A DNA stretch of 12,191 bases from Algoriphagus sp. GTDB lineage: Bacteria; Bacteroidota; Bacteroidia; Cytophagales; Cyclobacteriaceae. Positions within the stretch are counted from its first letter, which is position 1. Each line of letters begins with the position of its first letter. The notes beneath the pieces were generated by a model that saw only the letters and a list, made by a program, of their open reading frames with translations, was not told the DNA's origin and did not search any database. A program made the translations under genes and the position numbers. Shown in pieces: positions 1-6,740 of the stretch. Where the stretch lies: the NCBI GenBank assembly GCA_023255285.1, contig JALRIY010000057.1, positions 1 to 12,191 on the forward strand. The letters are read 5' to 3'.

Positions 1-16
1 GTATACGTTGCTTAAA

Positions 17-427
17 ATGCCCCATTCACACTCAAATATCTGGACGCACCTTGTTCTTTGGACCAAAGGTCATGCGCCATTAATTACCTCTGAAATGGTG
101 GGGTACATCAAGAAAACACTCGAGGAGCTACCATTGGATTTTTACGAGAAACAAACTCACCTGAGTGTACTACCCAATCACATTCATTTGTTGATCAAGT
201 TGCCTGCAAATCTTTCTGTAGATCATCTTGCCTCCTATGTACAGCAGTTGATTTGTAATAAGTTAGTAGAGGAAGGATTTGAGAATTGCCCTGAATGGGA
301 TGAAGATTATTACGCACATTCGGTCAGCCTAAACCGACTTTCAACGGAGAAGAGTTTGTTGGATCGACAGGAATACAAGCATAAGGAAATCTCATTGGAA
401 GAAGAATTGAAATTTTTAGGCCTTTAG
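17..427 (+). CDS. IS200/REP-associated transposase-like protein (Y1_Tnp fold), catalytic Tyr apparently lost
   Basis: A 136-residue protein of the single-strand HUH transposase fold (TnpA of IS200/IS605, or REP-associated RAYT). The N-terminus MPHSHSNIWTHLVLWTK matches the usual family opening, so I start at ATG 17. A TTG at 8 in the same frame is less likely, and the frame is open to the window edge. The metal-binding HUH motif is intact as PNHIHLLI (His55 and His57 counted from ATG 17). The family's WxxxYxAxSVS block is present as WDEDYYAHSVS. The helix that normally reads YIxNQExHH reads LLDRQEYKH, so the nucleophilic tyrosine position is Leu114; Tyr120 lies six residues later and does not align with it. 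The protein may bind DNA without cutting it, or be a decaying copy. No partner tnpB and no clear transposon ends are visible. The family call is firm; loss of activity is inference. Confidence 0.8.
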   Translation: MPHSHSNIWTHLVLWTKGHAPLITSEMVGYIKKTLEELPLDFYEKQTHLSVLPNHIHLLIKLPANLSVDHLASYVQQLICNKLVEEGFENCPEWDEDYYAHSVSLNRLSTEKSLLDRQEYKHKEISLEEELKFLGL

Positions 428-740
428 GCTTGGCACCATTGCCTACATTCGTTTATCTCTGAAGATGGAGTTTACTTCCTTGGAATAATTGTACTAGGGA
501 AAGTTGATGAAATAGATTTCTGAATCCTTTTGGGTCTAATGCACCTATTTTGATTAGGGCTATTTAAGGTAGACAAATCTCGGCCCACTTTTGGAAGAAT
601 TTTGTCTGAGCGGCACCTAGGAGACAAAATTTTTGGAAGTATATTGGTTCTTTAATTGGAAGTTGTCCGCTACTAAGTGGGGATTGATTTCTAGTTTTTG
701 TCCATCTAACCTTTTATTAAAATAGTTTTTTCTAGTTGCT
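428..740. other. 313-bp intergenic region without a recognisable gene
   Basis: I see no convincing coding frame here. The stretch holds a 10-bp perfect inverted repeat at 598-631 flanked by a short direct repeat (TTTTGGAAG at 589-597 and 631-639). Near 692-700 there is TAGTTTTTG, one base off the Bacteroidota -7 pattern TAnnTTTG. I found no well-placed -33 TTTG for it, so the promoter of the GH16 gene stays unassigned. Confidence 0.5.
598..631. repeat. 10-bp inverted repeat, 14-nt loop
   Basis: AATTTTGTCT at 598-607 is the perfect reverse complement of AGACAAAATT at 622-631, separated by 14 nt. It lies between the transposase-like gene and the GH16 gene. On the plus strand the right arm runs into T631-634, so a weak terminator for the upstream gene is possible. 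A REP-like target of the transposase is another option. The pairing is seen directly; its role is unknown. Confidence 0.5.
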
Positions 741-1550
741 ATGAAAGTTATACACCTCCTCTCCCTCGGGCTTTTCCTTTGTTTTTTAAGTTATGGGCAG
801 CAATCAACCAAAAGAGGTAATCTGCTTTGGTCGGATGAGTTTGACCAAGATGGATTTCCTAATCCGGGCAAATGGACCCTTGAAGTAGGTGATCATGGAT
901 GGGGTAACAATGAACTTCAGCTCTACACCTCTGGACAGCTAAAGAATGCGCGTGTGCAGGGAGGGGTATTGCTGGTGGAGGCTCATGCAGATGCTAGTCA
1001 GCCCAAGGGCTATACTTCAGCCAAATTGGTATCGAAAGGAAAGGGGACTTGGCAGTACGGTTATGTGGAAGTTCGTGCGAAATTACCTCAAGGCCGAGGC
1101 ACTTGGCCAGCAATTTGGATGCTCCCTGAGGAAAATAAGTTTGGAGGATGGCCAAAGAGTGGAGAAATAGATATCATGGAGCATGTAGGCTATGACCCAG
1201 GTGCAGTCCATGGAACGGTGCATACCGAAGCATTCAACCACTTAGTAGGAACACAAAAAGGAGAAAAGGTGTTGGTTGCCGATTTTGCAAGCGATTTCCA
1301 TACCTATGCCATCGACTGGATGAAAGAGCAAATTGACTTTTACGTGGATGGCAAACACTATTTTTCATTCAAGAATACGGGTAATGACTACAAGGAATGG
1401 CCTTTTGACCAACCTTTTTATTTGATTTTGAACCTAGCTGTAGGGGGTAACTGGGGGGGTAAGGAAGGGGTAGATCCTCAGATATGGCCCCAGCGGATGG
1501 AAGTGGACTATGTGCGAGTGTACCAGCAAAATCCAAATAAGCTGCAGTAA
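741..1550 (+). CDS. Secreted GH16 beta-glucanase (laminarinase-type)
   Basis: A 269-residue glycoside hydrolase family 16 enzyme, expected to hydrolyse beta-1,3 or mixed beta-1,3/1,4-glucans such as laminarin with retention of configuration. A signal peptide covers about residues 1-19 (positive start, hydrophobic core, SYG before QQ), and there is no lipobox, so the product is probably periplasmic or secreted. One GH16 beta-jelly-roll domain fills the rest, from LLWSDEFD (about 28-35) to VDYVRVYQ (about 255-262). The signature GEIDIMEHVG holds the nucleophile Glu142, helper Asp144 and acid/base Glu147. TWPAIWMLP (121-129) and the NLAVGGNWGG region (231-240) are typical of laminarinase-like members. 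There is no carbohydrate-binding module and no C-terminal sorting domain. ATG 741 is chosen because the signal peptide begins there. It stands alone on its strand, so a link to the oxidative sugar operon downstream is only suggested by proximity. Exact substrate is unknown. Confidence 0.92.
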   Translation: MKVIHLLSLGLFLCFLSYGQQSTKRGNLLWSDEFDQDGFPNPGKWTLEVGDHGWGNNELQLYTSGQLKNARVQGGVLLVEAHADASQPKGYTSAKLVSKGKGTWQYGYVEVRAKLPQGRGTWPAIWMLPEENKFGGWPKSGEIDIMEHVGYDPGAVHGTVHTEAFNHLVGTQKGEKVLVADFASDFHTYAIDWMKEQIDFYVDGKHYFSFKNTGNDYKEWPFDQPFYLILNLAVGGNWGGKEGVDPQIWPQRMEVDYVRVYQQNPNKLQ

Positions 1551-1606
1551 GTATAAAAATCAAAGGTGTATTTATTGGGAATTCTCTCGAATCTCCTTTA
1601 CTTAAC

Positions 1607-1635
1607 CAGTAAGTTTTAGTTAGAATCACTTACTG
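1607..1635 (+). promoter_or_regulatory. Hairpin/inverted repeat just before the start codon at 1638
   Basis: CAGTAAGT (1607-1614) is the perfect reverse complement of ACTTACTG (1628-1635), with a 13-nt loop. The right arm ends two bases before ATG 1638. It could be an operator for a dimeric regulator or an mRNA hairpin over the ribosome entry site. Pairing is seen; function is inferred. Confidence 0.4.
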
Positions 1636-1637
1636 TT

Positions 1638-2285
1638 ATGGCAACTTCCTACAAAAAAAGAAAAATAAGTGCCTTCCTGATTATCGGGATGCTTTTGGTG
1701 CTACTCTATGGTAAAAATCTGTTGGAGCGTCAATCTTTTCGAAGTATAAGTGGGACATTTACTGAAGTGTATGAAGACCGGCTGTTGGTAGAAAGTTATA
1801 TTTTTCAGATTTCCGAAAGCTTGTTTTCAATCCAAAAATTAGTAGATCACTGCAACATCAATTACGATTACTCGATGGTGATTGAGGAAATTTCGTCAGA
1901 GGAACTAAAGATTTCGGAGTTACTAATCGCATTTGAAGCTACTCAACTTACAGAAGAAGAAGCCAATCATCTTGCAGACTTCAAAAATATCATTGACAAG
2001 GAATTGAGTATTAAAAGCTATCAATTGCTTTACAACGATTCTTCAGGGATTAATGAAGCGCAGGTAAAGATTTATGACGAGAAAATTGCCCGTGCACAAC
2101 GGGATTTAGAAAAGTTAAGTGCAATTCAATTGACCGAAGGTGAAAGGTTGGTTGCCAAAGCAAAAAAGTTGATCAATCGATCCCAAATCTGGTCACAATT
2201 TGAGTTGGCTTTACTTTTTATTTTAGTGGTCGTTATCTACGTATACATCTTTAAAATCCCTGTGCAAGAGGAGTTTGTCGATTGA
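1638..2285 (+). CDS. Two-TM protein resembling a four-helix-bundle (4HB_MCP-type) sensor, no output domain
   Basis: A 215-residue membrane protein. A basic start (YKKRK) leads into TM1 at about residues 10-25. A helical, acidic, mostly extracytoplasmic segment follows at 30-185, then TM2 at about 187-206 and a nine-residue tail. This is the topology of the ligand-binding four-helix-bundle module of methyl-accepting chemotaxis proteins and some sensor kinases. The segment RSISGTFTEVYEDRLLVESY looks like the start of helix 1, where such modules often read YxDRL. Nothing follows TM2: there is no HAMP, kinase, methyl-accepting or cyclase domain, and the stop at 2283-2285 is followed by a terminator-like hairpin, so this is not a frame-shifted longer gene within view. 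It may work as a stand-alone membrane module or signal through a partner. A perfect inverted repeat touches its start. The domain call is moderate; function is unknown. Confidence 0.65.
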   Translation: MATSYKKRKISAFLIIGMLLVLLYGKNLLERQSFRSISGTFTEVYEDRLLVESYIFQISESLFSIQKLVDHCNINYDYSMVIEEISSEELKISELLIAFEATQLTEEEANHLADFKNIIDKELSIKSYQLLYNDSSGINEAQVKIYDEKIARAQRDLEKLSAIQLTEGERLVAKAKKLINRSQIWSQFELALLFILVVVIYVYIFKIPVQEEFVD

Positions 2286-2294
2286 CCTACTTTT

Positions 2295-2332
2295 AAAAAA
2301 AAGCTGCCTACCCTTTTAAAAAGGAAGGCAGC
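2295..2332 (-). terminator. Rho-independent terminator of the minus-strand oxidoreductase operon
   Basis: GCTGCCT (2303-2309) pairs with AGGCAGC (2326-2332), and an inner CCTTTT/AAAAGG extension is interrupted by mismatches. Read on the minus strand, the hairpin is followed directly by eight T (complement of A2295-2302). This is a strong terminator for the operon ending at 2355. On the plus strand the hairpin is followed only by AGATTAAAATTTA, so it would be weaker for the gene ending at 2285. Confidence 0.85.
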
Positions 2333-2354
2333 AGATTAAAATTTATATTTCACT

Positions 2355-2906
2355 TTAAGCCCAGGCTCGATCTCCCTTTTTGTATTCCACACAGGGATCA
2401 AAACGTCCTGGTGTTTCTTGGTATCGAAGTGCTTGAGTTGCACCTATTTCTGAGCTAAAGTAGCCCAGCACGGTCAGATCACGAAGCATATGGATGATTA
2501 CGGGTTGCTTTTCCTCTCCACTAGCCCGGTACTTTTGGTGAAGTGCATTGAGAAATGCCAAGCGATCTTCAGGAGTACCTTCCATAAATTCTACGCTCTT
2601 TTCCGCTTTGAAATCGGTACGTATGCTATTCAATCCAGAAATGAAGGTGGTTTGCTGCTCTGCATCGTAGCATTCCTTCACCATCATTTGCATAAACTCA
2701 CCAATTTTGGTTGCTTTTGCTCCTGGGGTATCCGTAGTTGGAATGATTGTCTCTCCAATCTCATCCAAAAATGCCAAATCTTCAGGACTAAAGTTCAAGT
2801 CTTTCAACTGAGAATCGGGTGCACATCCGGTTAGAATGGCCGTGGAACCGATCATGGTTCCTCCCATCAGGAGTACCACTGATTTTAGCGCATCTCTTCT
2901 ATTCAT
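2355..2906 (-). CDS. Gluconate 2-dehydrogenase subunit 3-like protein, Tat signal and lipobox
   Basis: A 183-residue small subunit of a periplasmic FAD (GMC) sugar/alcohol dehydrogenase. In this family the small subunit carries the Tat signal and brings the folded, signal-less flavoprotein across the membrane. The start MNRRDALK is a typical Bacteroidota twin-arginine opening (Arg3-Arg4), so I prefer ATG 2906 to the in-frame ATG 2915 (three residues longer). A hydrophobic stretch follows and ends in LTGC, a perfect lipobox with Cys28 as lipid site, so the complex is probably membrane-anchored. The mature part has the family's FLDEIGETIIPTTDTPGA segment (about 46-63) and a helical body ending RFDPCVEYKKGDRAWA. 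It sits 21 nt after the GMC gene and is the last gene of the operon, directly before the terminator. Family call is strong; the partner is inferred from gene order. Confidence 0.88.
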   Translation of the reverse strand: MNRRDALKSVVLLMGGTMIGSTAILTGCAPDSQLKDLNFSPEDLAFLDEIGETIIPTTDTPGAKATKIGEFMQMMVKECYDAEQQTTFISGLNSIRTDFKAEKSVEFMEGTPEDRLAFLNALHQKYRASGEEKQPVIIHMLRDLTVLGYFSSEIGATQALRYQETPGRFDPCVEYKKGDRAWA

Positions 2907-2927
2907 TAAAGTCATGTTCGTGTCGGA

Positions 2928-4607
2928 TTAGAGGTTTTGCTTTTTCAATTCTTCAACGGCAAAAGCTGCTGCTCTTGCTGTCAAAGCCATGTAGGTCAGG
3001 GAAGGATTTTGGGCTGCTGCAGAAGTCATGCAGGCACCATCCGTTACGAATACGTTTTTAGCTTCCCAAACTTGGTTGTTGCCATTAAGAACCGAAGTTT
3101 TTGGGTCTTTACCCATTCGTGCGGTGCCCATTTCGTGAATTCCTTGTCCAAATGTATAGCCGTTGTCGTAAGTTTTCACATTTTTAAATCCAGCCACCTC
3201 AAGCATTTCAGCGGCATCATTCATCATATCTACACGCATTTTTTGCTCATTTTCTTTGATCTCGGCATTCATGACCAAGGCTTCCATACCCCACTTATCT
3301 TTTACTGTATCACTGAGTTTGATCAAGTTGTCGTGGTAAGGAAGGATTTCTCCAAAGGCAGTGATTCCCATGGACCATGGCCCTGGTTCGGTCAGTGCTT
3401 CCTTCATCGGTCCACCTAGGCCGAGTTCGGCTACATCACGACTCCAACCACTACGGCTGGCCCCTCCTTGGTAGCCAAATCCTCGGATGTAATCTCGCTT
3501 ATCTCCATTTACATTTCGGAATCGAGGGATATACAATCCTGTAGGACGCTTTCCAAAATAGTATTTGTCTTCAAATCCCTCGTAGGTACCGCTGGCACCT
3601 AGTCGGAAGTGGTGATCCATCACGTTGTGCCCCAATTCTCCAGAACTTGATCCTAGTCCTCCTGGCCAAATATCTGTGGCACTACGCATGAGGATGGCAG
3701 TGGAGTTGAAGGCAGAGGCACAGAGGAAAATGATTTTTGCAGAGAATTCAATGGTTTCGTTGCTTTGTCCATCGATTACTTCTACGCCGGTTGCTTTTTG
3801 GCTATCCTTATCGTAGATCAATCTGCGTACAATAGACCAAGGACGAAGGGTCAAGTTTCCAGTAGCCATGGCCGCAGGAAGGGTAGATGCTTGGGTACTG
3901 AAGTAGCCTCCAAAGGGACATCCTAAGGAGCATTTATTTCGGTATTGGCATCCTGGGCGACCGGGAAGTGGCTGGGTGATGTTGGCAGGTCTACCAATGG
4001 TCCAGGTACGTGCACCTTTGTAATGTTCTTTGATTTTAGCAGCACCGGCTTCTTCCACACAGTTCATTGGCATAGGCGGTTGAAACTCTCCATCTGGCAA
4101 GATATCTAGTCCATCTTTGGATCCAGATACACCTATAAATTTTTCAACATAACTGTACCAAGGGGCAATATCCTTGTAGCGAATCGGCCAATCTACAGCA
4201 ATTCCGTCTTTGGCATTGGCTTCAAAGTCAGTTTCAGACCAGCGGTAAGATTGCCTTCCCCAAAGTAGGGAGCGGCCACCAACTTGGTAGCCTCTAAACC
4301 AGGTGAATGGTTTTTCTTCCACATAGGGAGAATCACTTTCGTGTGCCCACCAATCTAGATTAAGTTCGTTTAGAACGTAATCACGCTTTAGGTTGGGATG
4401 ATTAGAAAGCTGTTCTTGGGTTCTACGACCTCTGTGAGGCACTTCCCAAGGGGATAAGGTGGCCGATTTGTAATCTTTTACGTGTTCAACCATGGGTCCT
4501 CTTTCGAGTAAGAGTACACGGAGACCCTTTTCGGTTAGCTCCTTTGCAGCCCATCCGCCGCTTATTCCTGACCCAACTACAATTGCGTCATACGCTTCAT
4601 TTGCCAT
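2928..4607 (-). CDS. GMC-family FAD-dependent sugar dehydrogenase, large subunit
   Basis: A 559-residue flavoprotein of the glucose-methanol-choline oxidoreductase family, in the branch with gluconate, sorbitol, FAD-glucose and glucoside 3-dehydrogenases. The N-terminus has the Rossmann FAD motif VGSGISGG (11-18) and Glu35 at the strand-2 end (LLLERGP). GYQVGGRSLLWGRQSYRWS (106-124) is the second FAD/GMC signature. The active site pair is His491 in HEMGTARMG and Asn534 in AAAQNPSLTYMAL. Three cysteines, Cys220, Cys226 and Cys230, fall where related FAD-glucose dehydrogenases hold an iron-sulfur cluster, though their spacing (Cx5Cx3C) differs. There is no signal peptide; export is expected by hitch-hiking on the Tat-bearing small subunit encoded next. 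It starts 22 nt after the isomerase gene in the same operon. The electron acceptor may be the cytochrome c encoded at 9437. Substrate is not shown; oxidation at sugar C3 is inferred from the DUF1080 neighbour. Confidence 0.9.
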   Translation of the reverse strand: MANEAYDAIVVGSGISGGWAAKELTEKGLRVLLLERGPMVEHVKDYKSATLSPWEVPHRGRRTQEQLSNHPNLKRDYVLNELNLDWWAHESDSPYVEEKPFTWFRGYQVGGRSLLWGRQSYRWSETDFEANAKDGIAVDWPIRYKDIAPWYSYVEKFIGVSGSKDGLDILPDGEFQPPMPMNCVEEAGAAKIKEHYKGARTWTIGRPANITQPLPGRPGCQYRNKCSLGCPFGGYFSTQASTLPAAMATGNLTLRPWSIVRRLIYDKDSQKATGVEVIDGQSNETIEFSAKIIFLCASAFNSTAILMRSATDIWPGGLGSSSGELGHNVMDHHFRLGASGTYEGFEDKYYFGKRPTGLYIPRFRNVNGDKRDYIRGFGYQGGASRSGWSRDVAELGLGGPMKEALTEPGPWSMGITAFGEILPYHDNLIKLSDTVKDKWGMEALVMNAEIKENEQKMRVDMMNDAAEMLEVAGFKNVKTYDNGYTFGQGIHEMGTARMGKDPKTSVLNGNNQVWEAKNVFVTDGACMTSAAAQNPSLTYMALTARAAAFAVEELKKQNL

Positions 4608-4629
4608 ATTCTGGTGCTTGTTTAATTAA

Positions 4630-5502
4630 TTATACATCACAAACCTGCACTGCGTGACCTAGTGCAGCAATTTTATCTGCTCCTTTGGGGATAAATTCGT
4701 GCGAAACATAGCCTTTGAAACCCGAATCTACAATAGCTTGCATGATAGGAGGGTAATTTATTTCTTGACTTTCATCCAAGTCATTTCTTCCTGGGTTTCC
4801 AGCGGTGTGGTAATGGCCAAAGTACTGATGATTGTTTCGAATCGTACGGATGATATCTCCTTCGTCAATTTGCATGTGGTAGATATCGAATAGCAGTTTG
4901 AAATTTTCGCTGCCCACTCGCTTACAAAGTTCAATGCCCCAAGCCGATTTGTCGCATTGGTAATCTTTATGATCCACGCGACTGTTGAGTAGCTCCATGG
5001 TGATGACTACTCCGTGTTTTTCAGCTTGGCTAAGGATTTTTTTGATACCAATCTCGCAGTTTTTCAATCCAGTCTCGTCGTCCATGCCACGTCTATTTCC
5101 TGAAAAAGCAATTATATTTTTATAGCCTGCTTTTTGTACCAAAGGAATGACTTCCAAGTAGTTTTTTTCTAACTGGGTATGAAATTTAGGATCGTTGAAC
5201 CCATCCGCGATACTCAGTTCGGCGCCGTTGCACATGGAGCAATGGATGTCGTATTTTTTGAGAAGTTCCCAATTGGTAGGACCAATTAAGTCAATAGCAC
5301 CCACTCCTACTGACTTAATTTGGACACAGAGCTCTTCCAAACTTAGTGGACGCATGGACCAAGCACAAACGCCGTGATTGATGTTGCCTTTGAGTGCAGG
5401 CGCTCCCTTTTTTTTGAAGTCAAAGGAAGCAAGGGACCCCATGGCTGCTCCGCCAAGGATCATTTTTTTAAAGGAATCGCGTCTTCCTGAATTGAAAGTC
5501 AT
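4630..5502 (-). CDS. Tat-signal sugar isomerase/epimerase, hydroxypyruvate isomerase-like TIM barrel
   Basis: A 290-residue protein of the xylose-isomerase-like (AP_endonuc_2) superfamily, nearest by motifs to hydroxypyruvate isomerases. A Tat signal is visible (GRRDSFKKMILGGAAMGSL, Arg7-Arg8), so it should be exported folded. Ordinary hydroxypyruvate isomerases are cytoplasmic. Barrel features follow: GVCAWS at 44-49, FSGNRRG (133-139), a metal-ligand Glu170 in ITMELLNSR, Asp206 and His209 in LFDIYHMQ, His232 with GNPGR (235-239), and Glu269 in SHEF. These form a complete divalent-metal site. It lies 11 nt after the permease gene and 22 nt before the GMC gene. With that company it more likely acts on a keto-sugar or 3-keto-glycoside in the periplasm than on hydroxypyruvate. 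The E. coli YcjR epimerase of 3-keto sugars is a superfamily precedent. Fold and export are well supported; the reaction is inference. Confidence 0.85.
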   Translation of the reverse strand: MTFNSGRRDSFKKMILGGAAMGSLASFDFKKKGAPALKGNINHGVCAWSMRPLSLEELCVQIKSVGVGAIDLIGPTNWELLKKYDIHCSMCNGAELSIADGFNDPKFHTQLEKNYLEVIPLVQKAGYKNIIAFSGNRRGMDDETGLKNCEIGIKKILSQAEKHGVVITMELLNSRVDHKDYQCDKSAWGIELCKRVGSENFKLLFDIYHMQIDEGDIIRTIRNNHQYFGHYHTAGNPGRNDLDESQEINYPPIMQAIVDSGFKGYVSHEFIPKGADKIAALGHAVQVCDV

Positions 5503-5513
5503 GTTAGAGGGGG

Positions 5514-6740
5514 TTAGTTTGGGCTATTTATTTTTTCTGCTTTAAATACAATCATGAAAAATAGGGAAACCAAGGCAGAAATCCCAGCAGGGATCAACCA
5601 AATTGATTTCCAATCGTGGAGGCCTGATTCTAGCAGGTAGTAATTGGAGATTTGGCCTGCTAACCAAAACCCAACCAACATCCCAATGCCATAAGTAGCT
5701 AGGGTAATCAATCCTTGTGCGGCAGATTTAAATTTTTTTCCGGCATGGGCATCGGTATAAATTTGCCCACTAACAAAGAAGAAATCGTAGCAAATGCCAT
5801 GAAGAATAATCCCACTAAGTAGCATCCAGTTACCCGAATGGGTATCGCCAAAGGCGAATAATAGGTAGCGGAGGACCCAGGCGAGCATGGCTACAGCAAG
5901 TGTCTTTTTTAATCCAAATCGCGAAAAGAAAAAGGGAAGTGCTACTAAAAATAGCACTTCAGAGACTTGTCCGAGGGCCATTTTTCCCGTTGAGTTTTCC
6001 ATGCCTAGTTCGGTCAAAAAAGGGCTGGCGTTTTGGTAGTAAAAAGCCAAGGGAATACAGATTAGGATGGAGGAGAGGAAGAAAATGGCATAGTTTCTAT
6101 GTGAAAGCAGGCTCAGTGCATCTAGCCCCAGAGCATCTTTGAGCCGAAAAGCCCCTATTGTTTTTGCTTGTGGGGGTGTGGCAGGTAAAGTAAAACTGTA
6201 GAGTCCCAAGATTAGTGAAGCTGTTGCAGCGAGTTTCCAGGTGTGTTCAAGTAGTCCATTGGCCAATCCTTCCGGGCTATCCCAGGCGAAGGTAGAAATA
6301 AGGATTCCTGCGGCTACCCAGCCCAAAGTTCCCCAAATACGAACAGCAGAAAATTCTTTTTCTGGTTGCTGCATCTGATTGAAGGAAATAGAATTGACCA
6401 AGGCGAGAGTAGGCATAAAGAGAATCATGTAGCCCAAAAGCATGGGGAAGAAACTGTTAAAGTCAGCCATTTGATGGAGGAGGTAAAGTAGCCCGGCGCC
6501 AATAAGGTGAATGGATCCTAGAATTTTTTGTGCTTGAAAATACCGGTCTGCGATTAATCCTACGAAGAAAGGGGCAAGGATAGCACCAAAGGATTGTGTA
6601 GAGAATGCTAAGGAAATATCTTGGTCATTTGCCTGAATGTTATTGGCAAGAAACGTGCCCATGGTTACAAACCAGGAGCCCCAGATGAAAAACTCGAGGA
6701 ACATCATCAAAGAGAGGCGGGTCTTGACAAAAAAGGACAT
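5514..6740 (-). CDS. MFS permease, nucleoside:H+ symporter (NupG-like) family
   Basis: A 408-residue integral membrane protein with about 12 hydrophobic segments and no signal peptide, of the normal length for the family. The start (MSFFVKTRLSLMMFLEFFIWGSWF) is characteristic of NupG/XapB-type nucleoside permeases, which are relatives of the LacY sugar symporters. A loop between the second and third segments reads GLIADRYFQAQK, the MFS motif-A region (family GxLADRxGRR). In Bacteroidota such permeases are often found beside Gfo/Idh/MocA and TIM-barrel isomerase genes, where a sugar or sugar derivative is the more likely cargo. It is the first gene of a four-gene minus-strand operon: its stop is 11 nt before the isomerase start. 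It is divergent from the oxidoreductase gene at 6988, so both share the 247-bp spacer for control. Family is firm; the substrate is unknown and may be a keto-sugar. Confidence 0.87.
   Translation of the reverse strand: MSFFVKTRLSLMMFLEFFIWGSWFVTMGTFLANNIQANDQDISLAFSTQSFGAILAPFFVGLIADRYFQAQKILGSIHLIGAGLLYLLHQMADFNSFFPMLLGYMILFMPTLALVNSISFNQMQQPEKEFSAVRIWGTLGWVAAGILISTFAWDSPEGLANGLLEHTWKLAATASLILGLYSFTLPATPPQAKTIGAFRLKDALGLDALSLLSHRNYAIFFLSSILICIPLAFYYQNASPFLTELGMENSTGKMALGQVSEVLFLVALPFFFSRFGLKKTLAVAMLAWVLRYLLFAFGDTHSGNWMLLSGIILHGICYDFFFVSGQIYTDAHAGKKFKSAAQGLITLATYGIGMLVGFWLAGQISNYYLLESGLHDWKSIWLIPAGISALVSLFFMIVFKAEKINSPN

Noticed and set aside
741..1550. GH16 enzyme as a member of the oxidative sugar pathway
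   Set aside because: It is on the opposite strand to the nearest operon, separated by another gene and a terminator; only proximity supports the link.
2937..3419. Plus-strand open frame of 160 codons opposite the GMC gene
   Set aside because: It is fully antisense to a gene with clear FAD and active-site motifs, has a Cys/His/Ser-rich composition typical of shadow frames, and resembles no family.
4630..5502. Ordinary hydroxypyruvate isomerase of glyoxylate metabolism
   Set aside because: The Tat signal and the GMC/DUF1080 setting argue against it, and no glyoxylate carboligase or tartronate semialdehyde reductase gene is near; it is kept only as a family resemblance.
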